Source: Loktanella sp. S4079 (lineage in GTDB: Bacteria; Pseudomonadota; Alphaproteobacteria; Rhodobacterales; Rhodobacteraceae). From it: a stretch of 64,000 nt of DNA. Below, in pieces: positions 25,214 to 35,390 of the stretch. The stretch lies in contig NZ_JXYE01000002.1 of the NCBI RefSeq assembly GCF_000967725.1, positions 1,364,001-1,428,000 on the forward strand, in the 5' to 3' direction. The notes beneath the pieces are model-generated. The model did no database searches. It worked only from the letters and a program-made list of their open reading frames with translations, and had not been told where the DNA came from. Positions within the stretch are counted from its first letter, which is position 1, and every line of letters begins with the position of its first letter. The translations under genes and the position numbers were made by a program.

Positions 25214-26746
25214 GTGGCAAGTCGTCCGGGACAATTGGCCCTTAATGGGCTGTATCTATTCGCATTTTTGATCGTAACTTTGCTTGCGCCTATACGCGCA
25301 GCTGCTGCACCCTATGCAGCAATGGTGATGGACGCCCGCACGGGAGAAGTGCTGCATTCACGTAATGCTGACACGCGGTTACACCCTGCATCATTGACGA
25401 AAATGATGACGCTCTACATTGCATTTCAGGCCATTGAGCGCGGTGAAATCACACTTGATACCGAAGTACGCATTAGCCGGAACGCAGCCTCTGAACCTCC
25501 TTCAAAACTTGGTGTTCGTGCAGGGCAAACGATCCGCCTGCGGTATTTGCTGCGTGCAGCGGCTGTCAAATCGGCCAATGACGCGGCCACCGCCATTGGC
25601 GAAGCGATTTCCGGCTCCGAAGAAGCGTTTGCCACACGCATGAATCGGACCGCCCGCGCAATGGGTATGCGCAACACGACATTCCACAACGCGCATGGTT
25701 TGACACAATCCGGGCACCTTTCGACAGCACGTGATATGTCCGTGCTGGGTCGCCACGTGATCTATGATTTTCCACAATACTATAACCTTTTTTCGCGCCG
25801 GACGGCCGATGCGGGCATTGCCACTGTCCGCCACACGAATCGCCGTTGGCTTGATGCCTACGAAGGCGGTGACGGCATCAAAACGGGTTACACACGCGCC
25901 GCAGGGTTTAACCTTGTGGCCTCTGCTCAGCGCGGACAGGAACGTATCATCGTTACGGTGTTCGGCGGATCATCGACGACTGCGCGCAATGCACGTGTGA
26001 CGGAACTGATGGATATGGGCTTTAACCGTGCCCCATCGCGCGCAACGATCCGTCGGCCCAATCCACCGGCGGCAATGCTCACCAGTGCGCCAGCAACGCA
26101 AAGCCGTTCGACCCAGCGCCGTTCCGGCTTGGTCAGCCGTAGCTTGCGCCCCGTCGCACGACCATTGCCAACAGCACCTGTCGCCGAGATCCTCGTCGCC
26201 GCAGCCGAGGAACCCGCCGTAGATAACGTATTGAACGACGCCATCAATGCGGCCTTGGTCGAAGCAATGGCCGAACCGGAAGTCGCGCCGGAAACCGTTG
26301 TCGTAGAAGCCCCCGCTGAAACCGCGCTGCAACCAACCACCTCAACATTGATCGCACGCGATACCCCGGCAGTGACACCGCATCTCCGCCCGGCAAGCCT
26401 GCAAACCACAACAGTTGCAGCCGTAGAAGCGCCCGCAACTGCGCCACCTGCCGCTGTTGTTGCCGATGCAGGCCCAGAGGTGGTCACTCGCATTTCAACC
26501 TCAGGCGGTCGCCACTGGGGCGTAAACGTCGGCCGCTACAACAGCCGCTATGATGCCGAACGCGTCTTGCTGCGGGTCGCCTTGAATGAAATGAGCACAC
26601 TCGACGGCGCACTCCGCCGCGTTGTGCAACGTTCGGGTGGTTTTGACGCAAATTTCATGGGCCTCAGCCGCGAAGGCGCCGACCTCGCCTGCCGCCGCCT
26701 ACAAGCACGCGGCACGACATGCTTCATGATTGGATCTGAAGGTTAA
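25214..26746 (+). CDS. D-alanyl-D-alanine carboxypeptidase with C-terminal SPOR domain
   Basis: Periplasmic penicillin-binding protein of the DacA (S11) family that trims pentapeptide stems. A signal peptide (about 1-31) precedes the catalytic domain, with S60-L-T-K63, S120-A-N122 and K223-T-G. A long Ala/Pro/Val-rich linker (about 285-425) leads to a SPOR-like domain at 430-510 (WGVNVGRYNSRYDAERVLLR), which binds denuded septal glycan. Start is GTG 25214 with AGAGGCAAGCGAC before it. SPOR suggests a role at the division site. The 510-aa length reflects linker plus SPOR. Confidence 0.9.
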   Translation: MASRPGQLALNGLYLFAFLIVTLLAPIRAAAAPYAAMVMDARTGEVLHSRNADTRLHPASLTKMMTLYIAFQAIERGEITLDTEVRISRNAASEPPSKLGVRAGQTIRLRYLLRAAAVKSANDAATAIGEAISGSEEAFATRMNRTARAMGMRNTTFHNAHGLTQSGHLSTARDMSVLGRHVIYDFPQYYNLFSRRTADAGIATVRHTNRRWLDAYEGGDGIKTGYTRAAGFNLVASAQRGQERIIVTVFGGSSTTARNARVTELMDMGFNRAPSRATIRRPNPPAAMLTSAPATQSRSTQRRSGLVSRSLRPVARPLPTAPVAEILVAAAEEPAVDNVLNDAINAALVEAMAEPEVAPETVVVEAPAETALQPTTSTLIARDTPAVTPHLRPASLQTTTVAAVEAPATAPPAAVVADAGPEVVTRISTSGGRHWGVNVGRYNSRYDAERVLLRVALNEMSTLDGALRRVVQRSGGFDANFMGLSREGADLACRRLQARGTTCFMIGSEG

Positions 26747-26868
26747 CGTCGATTTCACCCTCCACACATGCCAAAACATGTGGAAGGAGCAAAGGCCGCT
26801 TAGAGCCCGAAATGACAAATGCTACGCTACGCACATATGACTACAAGGTGCGAAAAGCTGAGGTTAGA

Positions 26869-27100
26869 GTAAGCGTTTGGCTAACTTTCTCTAACGGAAG
26901 CGCCAAGGCTTGGCTAAGTGTCCACTAACGATGGTGGACACTTATGCGCGCTCCATTCGCATTAGTAAGAAGCGGTTTTGGTCTGATGACGCGAAGCTCG
27001 ATATTTGCGACCAAGCGCGGATTGAAGGTGTTTCGGTAGCGTAGCATCGTGGTGTGAATGGGAACCTGATGCCACGACAAAATCAACAGCCCCCGGCTTT
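26869..27100 (+). mobile_element. Remnant of an IS66-family element with broken tnpA
   Basis: A left end starting GTAAGCG, as IS66-family termini do, is followed by a short frame from ATG 26931. It reads like the N-terminus of IS66 TnpA (SIRISKKRFWSDDAKLDICD, then QARIEGVSVA). A TAG stop interrupts it where the family reads QVARRYGVNANLIFKW; degraded matches (GVNGNL) continue to about 27080. tnpB and tnpC are absent. A 10-bp inverted repeat (26916-26925 with 26934-26943) overlaps the remnant start codon. The right boundary is unclear. Confidence 0.6.
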
Positions 27101-27102
27101 AA

Positions 27103-27558
27103 TTAGGCTAGGTTTTCGGCGGATAGCCAATTCTCCCAGTAAGTTTTCCAGAGTGGCCAAGCCAACTTTACCGGGTAGCCCATACTACCCAGCGCATTGT
27201 GTAACCGTTCTAGGTTGTACTCCATGTCGACAACGGGCCGCTCGCTACTAAGTACCTGAGGGATGTTGAGCAGTAGCACTTCGACTCGACGGCACTGCAA
27301 CTCTGAATCACCGAAGTTCTGAATATTTTCAGGCCGATGAAGAATACGGCTATGGCCTTCGATGCGATCAGTATAGTTCCAATCGCTCCTTCCCTGGTGA
27401 AGTGTATTCTTAATTAGGTCGAACGCATTCGGAAACCCGCACGCAAGATGAATATCAAGCAACGCTTCAAGCTCTACAGCGTGACGCAACCAATGCGCCA
27501 CAGATCGTTCAAGTGATTTTGCATCTAGCCGTTTTCTAGTCGATTTGCTGTAATCCAT
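27103..27558 (-). CDS. Unknown 151-aa protein beside the IS remnant
   Basis: Soluble, mostly helical-looking protein with many Leu, Arg, His and Trp and no membrane segment or signal. No motif is recognised. It starts at ATG 27558 and ends 3 bp after the IS remnant fades. The local sequence appears lower in GC than the flanks. Its position between an IS scar and the yej operon suggests acquired accessory DNA. It may be a truncated or orphan gene. Confidence 0.5.
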   Translation of the reverse strand: MDYSKSTRKRLDAKSLERSVAHWLRHAVELEALLDIHLACGFPNAFDLIKNTLHQGRSDWNYTDRIEGHSRILHRPENIQNFGDSELQCRRVEVLLLNIPQVLSSERPVVDMEYNLERLHNALGSMGYPVKLAWPLWKTYWENWLSAENLA

Positions 27559-27723
27559 AGTTCTCCAATACCATTCTCGCTCAGCTTTAGAACTTCCAAA
27601 ATCTTATCATGGGCCAAACGTATATGGGCCTGTCGCTAAGCGCTAAAACCGGCCATTGGAAGAGATAGGATCAATGACTGCAGAGTCCGCGTAGCAGACA
27701 TTAACGCTTCAGAATTGACACTT

Positions 27724-29583
27724 TCAAACAACCTTTCCCTCAAACGCTGCGGCCATCAGAGCGCGTGTGTAATCGGTTTGCGGTGCATCGAAAATCGCGT
27801 CTGCGTCTCCTGCCTCAACGACATCGCCTTGCTTCATGACCATAACCTTGTGGGATAGCGCCCGCACGACTTTTAGGTCGTGGCTGATAAACAGATAGGC
27901 CAGTCCATATTTTTGCTGCAGGTCACGCAATAGCTGTACGATCTGCACCTGAACGGTCATATCCAATGCACTGGTTGGCTCATCAAGAACGACGAATTTC
28001 GGACGCAGGATCATCGCCCGAGCGATCGCGATCCGCTGTCGTTGCCCGCCAGAAAATTCATGTGGGTAGCGGTCCATCGTATCCGGATCGAGCCCCACTT
28101 CTTGCATGATTTCCCTGACCATCTCTCGTCGATTGCGCCCAGGTTCGACCCCATGCACGCCCAGACCTTCGGCGATGATTTCCGCGACAGTCATACGCGG
28201 GCTTAGCGAGCCATAGGGATCTTGGAACACGATCTGCATTTCGCTACGCAGCGGGCGCATCTGCTTGGCCGATAGCGTTTCGATCTGTTGTCCCAGATAG
28301 GCGATTTTCCCTTCGGAGCTGATTAACCGCATCACTGCTAATGCAAGGGTGGTTTTGCCTGATCCGCTTTCGCCGACGACGCCAAGCGTCTCGCCCGCGC
28401 GGATTTCAAGCGAGGCTTCGTTGACAGCCTTGACATGACCGACTGTCCGCTTGAGCAAACCGGCGTGAATAGGAAACCAAATGCGCGATTTGTCGGTGCG
28501 CAAGACCACGGGCGCGTCTGGCGCAACAGGCACAGGCAGACCAGTCGATTCTGCCGCCAAGAGCATCTGGGTATAAGGGTGTTGCGGGTTGGCGAATATC
28601 TCGTTGGTTAGACCAGTCTCGACAATCTCACCGTTTTTCATAACACAGACACGATCCGCGATCTTGCGAACGATCGTGAGATCATGGGTGATGAATAGCA
28701 TCGACATGCCTTCATCGCGCTTAAGTTCCGCGAGCAATTCCAGAATCTGCGCCTGAATGGTAACGTCGAGCGCGGTTGTCGGCTCATCTGCAATGAGTAG
28801 TTCAGGACGATTGGCCAGTGCCATCGCGATCATGACCCGCTGGCGCTGCCCACCTGATAATTGGTGTGGATATGAGCCAAGACGCTTTTCGGGCTCATGG
28901 ATGCCTACACGCCTTAATAGGTCAATTACATGTGCACCGACCGGATCAGTTAGCTTTATCGCATCGTGATCCACAATCGTTTCTTCATTCCGCTGTTTAA
29001 GTTTCCCTCCCCACCAATAGCCAAAGGCAGTGAACAAAACAAAGCAGCACAGCCACGCAAACAGAAATGAACCGAGTACTGACATTGCCTTTAGAACCAA
29101 AAGAATTGTCGGCGGGAAAATCGACATGCTACCAGCTACAAACGCCATTTTGGCTGGCGTCCAGTTATGCCTTCTGGCGATTGCCGTGCTTCTCTTTTGC
29201 CCCACACGACGAAGCAAGTGTCCTTGATGTAATTCAATCGACTCGCGAAGCTGCTTCTCAATCGTGTGCAGCGGGTTGAGCGAGGTCATCGGCTCTTGGA
29301 AGATAAAGCTGATGTCGTTGCCACGTACACGGCGCAAGGTCCGCTCGTCCGCGCCGACCATTTCTTCGCCATTGTATTTTATGGACCCGGCCATCACGGC
29401 GCTATCGTCCAGCAATTGCACGCTAGACAAAGCGGTCACGGATTTACCTGAACCCGATTCCCCCACCAATGCAACGGTCTCACCCTTTTGGACCTGAAAG
29501 GACACACCGCGCACCGCATGAGTAACACTGCCATCCTGACGAAAGCCCACGCGCAGATCGCGCACATCCAAAACAGTGGTCAT
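27724..29583 (-). CDS. yejF: Peptide ABC transporter ATPase, two fused ATPase domains, with hydrophobic insertion in the first
   Basis: Fused ABC ATPase of the YejF type for microcin C-like or oligopeptide import. Domain 1 has Walker A GESGSGKS (41-48), the Q-loop [10 protein letters not shown] (95-104) and LSGGQ (242-246). Domain 2 has GESGSGKT, a second [15 protein letters not shown] and [11 protein letters not shown]. At 619 aa it is about 90 longer than the ~530 aa of E. coli YejF. The surplus lies at about 123-215, between Q-loop and signature, and contains two strongly hydrophobic stretches (about 152-172 and 173-191). The frame is intact. It overlaps yejE by ATGA. Confidence 0.9.
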   Translation of the reverse strand: MTTVLDVRDLRVGFRQDGSVTHAVRGVSFQVQKGETVALVGESGSGKSVTALSSVQLLDDSAVMAGSIKYNGEEMVGADERTLRRVRGNDISFIFQEPMTSLNPLHTIEKQLRESIELHQGHLLRRVGQKRSTAIARRHNWTPAKMAFVAGSMSIFPPTILLVLKAMSVLGSFLFAWLCCFVLFTAFGYWWGGKLKQRNEETIVDHDAIKLTDPVGAHVIDLLRRVGIHEPEKRLGSYPHQLSGGQRQRVMIAMALANRPELLIADEPTTALDVTIQAQILELLAELKRDEGMSMLFITHDLTIVRKIADRVCVMKNGEIVETGLTNEIFANPQHPYTQMLLAAESTGLPVPVAPDAPVVLRTDKSRIWFPIHAGLLKRTVGHVKAVNEASLEIRAGETLGVVGESGSGKTTLALAVMRLISSEGKIAYLGQQIETLSAKQMRPLRSEMQIVFQDPYGSLSPRMTVAEIIAEGLGVHGVEPGRNRREMVREIMQEVGLDPDTMDRYPHEFSGGQRQRIAIARAMILRPKFVVLDEPTSALDMTVQVQIVQLLRDLQQKYGLAYLFISHDLKVVRALSHKVMVMKQGDVVEAGDADAIFDAPQTDYTRALMAAAFEGKVV

Positions 29584-30749
29584 TCCCCTGCCCCGTCTAC
29601 ATTGCCAAAGGACAGCTCTGCCGTATCAACCAGACCGTCAGCCACAAAGGTTTTACGTGGATCAAAGGCGTCACGCACACCTTCAAAGATGAAAACAAGC
29701 AGTGACAGCATGATCGCAAAGGTAAAGAAAGCTGTGAAGCCCAGCCACGGCGCCTGTAGGTTCTGTTTGGCCTGCAAAGTCAGCTCACCCAAGGAAGGCG
29801 CCGACGACGGCAATCCAAACCCCAGAAAATCGAGCGACGCGAGCGTTGCGATCGCCCCGGTCACAAGGAAGGGCAGCATTGTTACTGTCGCGACCATTGC
29901 ATTGGGCAGCATGTGTCGGAACATGATGGTGCGATCTTTCACACCCAGCGCCTTAGCCGCGCGAACATATTCAAGGTTCCGTGCACGCAAGAACTCTGCC
30001 CGCACGACACCCACAAGCGCAGGCCATCCGAAGAGCACAGTCAAAAACACAAGGAGCCAGAAACTTCGTCCTAAAATCGCGAAGACGATAATGATCACGT
30101 AGAGCGATGGGGTTCCTGTCCATATCTCGATGAAACGTTGAAATATCAGGTCAGTCCAGCCACCAAAATACCCCTGAACAGCGCCCGCGACGATACCAAT
30201 CAGCGATGAGGCAATGGTCACAATCAGGGCAAAAGCAATCGAAAGCCGGAAACCATAAATCACGCGCGCCACAACATCGCGTTTGGTGTCGTCCGTGCCC
30301 AACCAGTTGTCAGCGCTTGGCTTAGCTGGGGCGACGCCTTTGACGTCAACGATTGTGTTGTAAGAATAAGGGATCAGAGGCCAGATCACCCAACCCTTAG
30401 AAAAATCACCGTCGAGGGTTTCGCCGGCATCCACTGCTGCGATCAATCCGTCTGGATCGTCAAAACAGTCTTCTAATCCGCCTGTCACGATCAGGCATTC
30501 GACCTCGGCGTCCTTATAGACTGCCTCGGTTGGGAAATCGCCGCCGAAATCACGCTCTGAATAGAAGTGAAAGATCGGCATCCGAATGTCACCGCGATAG
30601 TTCACGGCGATGGGTTTATCGTTGGCGATGAATTCTGCCATCAATGACAGCCCAAACAGCACACCGAAAATGATCAACGACCAGACAGCGCGGCGGTTCC
30701 GTTTAAAGTTGCGCCAACGGCGTTGGTTAAGAGGTGACAATAGCTTCAT
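29580..30749 (-). CDS. yejE: Peptide ABC transporter permease (YejE type)
   Basis: 389-aa inner-membrane permease of the DppC/YejE family. One membrane helix lies near the N-terminus (about 24-43), then a long periplasmic loop, typical of YejE, with [20 protein letters not shown]. The five-helix permease core carries the EAA loop [24 protein letters not shown] motif near residue 265. It overlaps both neighbours by ATGA, so the permeases and ATPase are translationally coupled. Confidence 0.9.
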   Translation of the reverse strand: MKLLSPLNQRRWRNFKRNRRAVWSLIIFGVLFGLSLMAEFIANDKPIAVNYRGDIRMPIFHFYSERDFGGDFPTEAVYKDAEVECLIVTGGLEDCFDDPDGLIAAVDAGETLDGDFSKGWVIWPLIPYSYNTIVDVKGVAPAKPSADNWLGTDDTKRDVVARVIYGFRLSIAFALIVTIASSLIGIVAGAVQGYFGGWTDLIFQRFIEIWTGTPSLYVIIIVFAILGRSFWLLVFLTVLFGWPALVGVVRAEFLRARNLEYVRAAKALGVKDRTIMFRHMLPNAMVATVTMLPFLVTGAIATLASLDFLGFGLPSSAPSLGELTLQAKQNLQAPWLGFTAFFTFAIMLSLLVFIFEGVRDAFDPRKTFVADGLVDTAELSFGNVDGAGE

Positions 30750-31825
30750 CCGCGTGCCTCAAAGTTAATGCGCGGATCAATGAATACATAGGTCAGATCA
30801 GTAATAATCCCGATCACCAAACCAATCAGCGAAAATGCAAACAACGTACCAAAGACAACCGGGTAATCACGGGCAACGGCTGCCTCGAACCCAAGGCGAC
30901 CCAGACCATCAAGCGAGAACAGCGTTTCAATGATCAGCGACCCGCCAAAGAACACCCCAACAAATAGCGCCGGAAAGCCAGAAATCACGATCAGCATCGC
31001 ATTTCTAAAAATATGCCCATAAAGCACACGCCCCTCGGACAAACCTTTGGCCTTGGCGGTGATGACATATTGTTTTTTGATTTCGTCCAAGAAACTGTTT
31101 TTGGTAAGCAGCGTCAGCGTCGCAAAAGCAGAGATCGTCGAGGCAAGCACCGGCAGCGTGATGTGCCAGAAATAGTCCAGAACTTTGCCAATCAACGATA
31201 GTTGGTCGAAATCAGACGACGTCAGCCCCCGCAATGGGAAGAACCGCCAATAAGAGCCACCAGCAAACAAAACGATCAGCAAAATCGCGAATAAGAATCC
31301 GGGGATCGCATAACCCACAATAATTGCACCAGAGGTCCAAGTATCGAACGCAGATCCATCCCTTACGGCTTTTTTGATGCCGAGCGGGATCGAAACGAAA
31401 TAGGCAATCAACGTCGACCAAAGCCCAAGAGTGATCGACACAGGCATTTTTTCCATCACCAGATCAAACACGCTGATTGACCTAAAATAGCTCTCGCCAA
31501 AGTCAAAGCGCATGTAGTTCCACATCATGTTCAAGAACCGTTCGAGCGGCGGCTTATCAAAGCCAAACTCGCGTTCTAATTCGGCGATGAATTCGGGAGG
31601 CAGACCACGACCACCAATATAATCGCTCTCGGTTTCACTGCCAAAGGACGCGTCCCCGCCCCCACCAGAAATGCCTTCGAAGACGTCACCGTTTCCTTCG
31701 AGATTGGCAAGGATTTGTTCAATCGGTCCACCGGGGACAAATTGGATGAGTGCAAAGTTAATGATCATGATCCCCAACAATGTGGGGATCACCAGCAAGA
31801 GCCGTCGAAGGATATAAGCGCCCAT
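30746..31825 (-). CDS. yejB: Peptide ABC transporter permease (YejB type)
   Basis: 359-aa permease of the DppB/YejB family. It begins [20 protein letters not shown], the typical first helix, and continues with [14 protein letters not shown]. The YejB-specific long periplasmic segment has [20 protein letters not shown]. The coupling loop [20 protein letters not shown] lies near 270. It sits 9 bp after yejA and overlaps yejE. Confidence 0.92.
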   Translation of the reverse strand: MGAYILRRLLLVIPTLLGIMIINFALIQFVPGGPIEQILANLEGNGDVFEGISGGGGDASFGSETESDYIGGRGLPPEFIAELEREFGFDKPPLERFLNMMWNYMRFDFGESYFRSISVFDLVMEKMPVSITLGLWSTLIAYFVSIPLGIKKAVRDGSAFDTWTSGAIIVGYAIPGFLFAILLIVLFAGGSYWRFFPLRGLTSSDFDQLSLIGKVLDYFWHITLPVLASTISAFATLTLLTKNSFLDEIKKQYVITAKAKGLSEGRVLYGHIFRNAMLIVISGFPALFVGVFFGGSLIIETLFSLDGLGRLGFEAAVARDYPVVFGTLFAFSLIGLVIGIITDLTYVFIDPRINFEARG

Positions 31826-31834
31826 ATCAGTTCT

Positions 31835-33751
31835 TTATTGAAACGCGCCAGCAGCCGCCAAGGCGTCAGCCTTGTCTTGATTAATCCACCAATAGTCTAG
31901 GTAGCCCAACCCAAATTCAGGCAAGTTATCCGGGTATTCATACATATCGTAATAGGCGACCCAGTTTTTACCCAGATACCAGACCGGAACGATGAAGTAC
32001 TCATACCGCATGACGCGATCAATAGCGCGGACAGCCGCAGCCATTTCATCGTAATCTTCTGCGGCTGTGACCAGTTTTGCCAATTCATCCACCGCCTGCG
32101 AACAATAGCCTGCTGGATTGAACACGTCATCTTTGTTGTCGCAGCCGTATCGCTGCCGGATGCCGCGGCCCTCTTGCAGACCGTTCACGTAGTATCCAAA
32201 GATGATATCGAAATCATTTTCCTGCGTACGCGCCTGATATTGCGAAGGATCAACGCGGTTGTATGTGATGTTCACGCCCAATCGCTGTAGGTTCTCAATG
32301 TATGGGGTGATAACGCGGTCAAAGCTCTGCCGTGTTTCCAGAAATTCGATATCCAGCGTATTTCCATTGGCGTCATGCAGCAGACCGTCATCGCCAATTG
32401 TATATCCTGCGGCCTCCATCAACACGAGAGCTTGGCGCATATTACCGCGATCCAATGCCCGCTCTCCGCTTTCATGCGGCAAGAGCGCCTCTTCGGTGAA
32501 GATCTCGGTGGGGAGATATTCACGCACGCTTTCGAGCATTTCAAGTTCGCGCCCTTCGGGAAGACCGGCCGCCTTAAGCCGGTCATTCTCCCAGAAACTT
32601 TCACGCTGCTGGAACAGCCCGTATTGCAGGTTTTCATTTGTCCAAGAGAAATTGAACATCAACCCCAAGGCGCGACGCACGTTCCGATCTTGGAACTTTT
32701 CGCGACGCAGGTTGAAAACAAAGCCAGTTGCGGCAGGCAATGTGCCATCATCCAACGTGTCGCGGACAACCCATTCTTTCTCAATAGCTGGGAAATCATA
32801 TGACGTCGCCCAGTTCAAAGAACTGTTTTCGCGGCGAAATGTGAATTCACCTGCTTTGAACGCCTCGAACGCGGCGGATGTATCGGCGAAATATTCGACG
32901 CGAATCGAATCGTAATTGCCCCGCCCCACATTGATCGGCATGTCAGCGCCCCAGTAATCAGGATTGCGCGTATAAATCAGTTGCCGTCCCGGCTCAATCG
33001 AGCCGATCATATATTCGCCCGTTCCGGGCGACGTCTCCATCCGCGCTTCATCCAGACGCGCGCCAGTTTCTTCGAACCATGCCTTTGACATGACGATCTG
33101 CGCGCCCATTTGCGAAACGCGGCCCCGTTCTGGCGCATCCGCGCTAAACGAAAATTTAACCGTGTAGTCGTCCAAAGCTTCGTATTTTTCGACCAACTGA
33201 GAAATCGCCGTACGATACGAAGGGGTCGCTTGTTCACGCAGCAATTCATGCGTGAAAATCACATCATGTGCCGTCATCGGCGTGCCATCAGAAAATGTCA
33301 CATCATCGCGCAGATGGAAAATGACCCATGACTGGTCTTCTGGATATTCAATCGTTGTGCACAAAAGGCAGTAGTCTGAACCGACCTCGTCATCTGTTGA
33401 AGTCATCAAGCGTTCATACATCATCGAAGACATTAACCCAGGCGTACCACTAAGCGTGGCAAATGGGTTCATGTTATCAAAGGTGCCGCTGGTGGAAATG
33501 CTGACCTCGCCACCAATAGGGGCCTCAGGGTTCACATAGTCGAGGTGGGTGAAATCAGCGCTATATTTGAGTTCACCGTATTCATTGTAACCGTGACTTT
33601 GAATGACGCCTTCATGTGATTCTGCGTCGACCACCCCCGCCGCAAACAACGCACCGACCGCAACCAAAGAACCTGAAACCCAACGCCACGCCCGGCCCGC
33701 ATTGTCTTGGCGCGCCAATGAAATTGCGCGAGCATTCGGTCGATTTAACAT
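31835..33751 (-). CDS. yejA: Peptide ABC transporter substrate-binding protein (YejA type)
   Basis: 638-aa periplasmic binding protein of SBP family 5. A basic n-region is followed by the hydrophobic segment VSGSLVAVGALFAAGVVDAES (about 25-45) as signal. Family hallmarks include YGELKYSADFTHLDYVNPEA, characteristic of YejA-type proteins, and FIVPVWYLGKNWVAYYDMYE near the end. It is first in the leftward yejABEF operon. Substrates of YejA relatives include microcin C-type peptides; the natural ligand here is unknown. Confidence 0.9.
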   Translation of the reverse strand: MLNRPNARAISLARQDNAGRAWRWVSGSLVAVGALFAAGVVDAESHEGVIQSHGYNEYGELKYSADFTHLDYVNPEAPIGGEVSISTSGTFDNMNPFATLSGTPGLMSSMMYERLMTSTDDEVGSDYCLLCTTIEYPEDQSWVIFHLRDDVTFSDGTPMTAHDVIFTHELLREQATPSYRTAISQLVEKYEALDDYTVKFSFSADAPERGRVSQMGAQIVMSKAWFEETGARLDEARMETSPGTGEYMIGSIEPGRQLIYTRNPDYWGADMPINVGRGNYDSIRVEYFADTSAAFEAFKAGEFTFRRENSSLNWATSYDFPAIEKEWVVRDTLDDGTLPAATGFVFNLRREKFQDRNVRRALGLMFNFSWTNENLQYGLFQQRESFWENDRLKAAGLPEGRELEMLESVREYLPTEIFTEEALLPHESGERALDRGNMRQALVLMEAAGYTIGDDGLLHDANGNTLDIEFLETRQSFDRVITPYIENLQRLGVNITYNRVDPSQYQARTQENDFDIIFGYYVNGLQEGRGIRQRYGCDNKDDVFNPAGYCSQAVDELAKLVTAAEDYDEMAAAVRAIDRVMRYEYFIVPVWYLGKNWVAYYDMYEYPDNLPEFGLGYLDYWWINQDKADALAAAGAFQ

Positions 33752-33861
33752 TTTGGTCTCCGGTCACAGACATAAAGTTACCGGTAAGGCTACGTGACAG
33801 ACGCTCTTAAGTTCAAGTTGAGAATGCATCCTCACGCGAAGTTCACGCGAATTTGGACAAC

Positions 33862-33887
33862 AAAAAAGCCGCCCAAAATTGGGCGGC
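33862..33887 (-). terminator. Intrinsic terminator after the cytochrome c gene
   Basis: Perfect hairpin GCCGCCCAAAATTGGGCGGC (33868-33887). Read leftward it is followed by TTTTTT (complement of 33862-33867). It lies 26 bp after the cytochrome stop and insulates yejA from read-through. Confidence 0.88.
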
Positions 33888-33912
33888 CTTTGAAATAATC
33901 ACAAAGTTGGGA

Positions 33913-34440
33913 TTAGTCGTCGAGACTATCCAGATAAGCAATCAAGTTTGCGCGATCTTCGATCTTGCGCATCCCGTTGTAGCCCATCGCAGTGCCCGGT
34001 GCGTAGCCTTTTGGATTTTCCAAGAAACCGTTCAGGTGATCTGCGTCCCAAACATCAGCAACCGCAACCAATGCGCCAGAGTAGTTAAAGCCATCTTCGC
34101 TACCTACCGTACGGCCAACGATACCATAGAGAGATGGACCTGTTGAATTCACGCCCGGCTCGAGTGAGTGACAAGAACGGCAGTTCCGCCACAGACCTTC
34201 ACCGTCTGCTGCGCTTGCCGTTGCCATGATTTCGCTGAAATCGACTTCTTCGACCACTTCGCCAGCGTCATCTGCACTTGCGACCTCAATCACGTAGGCC
34301 TGTGCATGGTCGCCGTGACCGCCGCCGCCTGCATAAATGATATCGCCGGCCCAACCGCCCAGCAAGAAAACGAGAAACGTGCCACACAGGCCGCCTACTA
34401 CTTTGGTCATAGTCATTGTGTCGAACATGTCGCGTTCCAT
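33913..34440 (-). CDS. Membrane-anchored c-type cytochrome (cytochrome c-y/CycM-like)
   Basis: 175 aa. An uncleaved-looking N-terminal helix (about 12-35, KVVGGLCGTFLVFLLGGWAG) is followed by a short acidic linker and a class I cytochrome c domain. The haem site is CRSCH at about 83-87, and the axial Met region reads APGTAMGYNGM, with MRKIEDRANLIAYLDSL at the end. It probably shuttles electrons from the bc1 complex to a terminal oxidase while tethered to the membrane. Start 34440 is chosen; 34428 is possible. It is divergent from pheA. Confidence 0.9.
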   Translation of the reverse strand: MERDMFDTMTMTKVVGGLCGTFLVFLLGGWAGDIIYAGGGGHGDHAQAYVIEVASADDAGEVVEEVDFSEIMATASAADGEGLWRNCRSCHSLEPGVNSTGPSLYGIVGRTVGSEDGFNYSGALVAVADVWDADHLNGFLENPKGYAPGTAMGYNGMRKIEDRANLIAYLDSLDD

Positions 34441-34549
34441 TCAGTTCACAGTTTTGAGGGTATGTATCCGCTTCCCATACCCGGTTGCAAGGTATACTGC
34501 CGCGACCAATCGCCCATTTTTCACGGGTGCCGTTCGGAGGGCACGCAAT

Positions 34550-35389
34550 ATGACGCAAAAAATCGCATTCCAAGGAGAGCTTGGCGCATACGGTCACGAA
34601 GCATGTGCAACCGCCCGCCCAGATTTTGCCCCCCTGCCCTGCCGGACATTCGAAGACGCGATCGAGGCCGTGCGCAATGGCGACGCCGATCTGGGTATGA
34701 TTGCCGTCGAGAATTCGACATATGGCCGGGTGGCCGATGTGCACTCTCTTTTGCCCGAAAGCGGCTTACACATCGTTGACGAAACCTTTGTCCGCGTGCA
34801 CGTCAATTTGCTGGGCAAACCCGATGCGACAGTTGGCGATATTACAGACGCCTTTGGGCACCCGGTGATTTTGCCACAATGCGCCGGTTTCTTGCGGGAC
34901 CATGGAATTCATGGGCATTCAAGCACCGATAACGCACGTGCGGCGCGCGAAGTCTCTGAAGGCAAAGACAAAACCCAAGCGGCACTAGCCTCTGAACTAG
35001 CTGCCGAGATCTATGGTCTCAAGGTTCTGGCGCGCCATATCGAAGATCATGATCGCAACACCACCCGCTTTTTGATCATGGCGCGTGACCCCGATTACCG
35101 CAAACGCGGTGAGCACGGCATGATGACCAGCTTTGTATTTCGGGTGCGGAACATTCCTGCCGCGCTTTATAAGGCGATGGGCGGATTCGCGACCAATGGA
35201 ATCAACATGACCAAGCTAGAAAGCTATATGGTTGGTGGCCACTTTACCGCGACGCAGTTTTACGCCGAAATCGAAGGGCACCCGGACGACAGGAACGTTC
35301 AACTCGCGCTCGAAGAACTCAATTACTTTACCGACAAGCTGCATGTCATGGGGGTCTACCCTGCTGCTGCGCGACGGCACGAAAAGTAA
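34550..35389 (+). CDS. pheA: Prephenate dehydratase
   Basis: Makes phenylpyruvate from prephenate in phenylalanine synthesis. It is monofunctional (279 aa), without a chorismate mutase part. The N-terminus MTQKIAFQGELGAYGHEAC and the catalytic region DHDRNTTRFLIMAR (Thr-Arg-Phe) are clear. A C-terminal ACT domain (about 192-270) holds the Phe-binding ESYMVGG for feedback control. The start is set by GGAGGGCACGCAAT before ATG 34550; the open frame extends upstream without likeness. Confidence 0.94.
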   Translation: MTQKIAFQGELGAYGHEACATARPDFAPLPCRTFEDAIEAVRNGDADLGMIAVENSTYGRVADVHSLLPESGLHIVDETFVRVHVNLLGKPDATVGDITDAFGHPVILPQCAGFLRDHGIHGHSSTDNARAAREVSEGKDKTQAALASELAAEIYGLKVLARHIEDHDRNTTRFLIMARDPDYRKRGEHGMMTSFVFRVRNIPAALYKAMGGFATNGINMTKLESYMVGGHFTATQFYAEIEGHPDDRNVQLALEELNYFTDKLHVMGVYPAAARRHEK

Positions 35390-35390
35390 T

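Noticed and set aside
25927..26493. 188-codon antisense frame in the carboxypeptidase gene
   Set aside because: Its low-complexity Ala/Thr/Ser content mirrors the Ala/Val/Pro linker of the real protein.
32259..32915. 218-codon frame antisense to yejA
   Set aside because: It is Ser/Arg-rich shadow sequence; yejA is well supported on the other strand.
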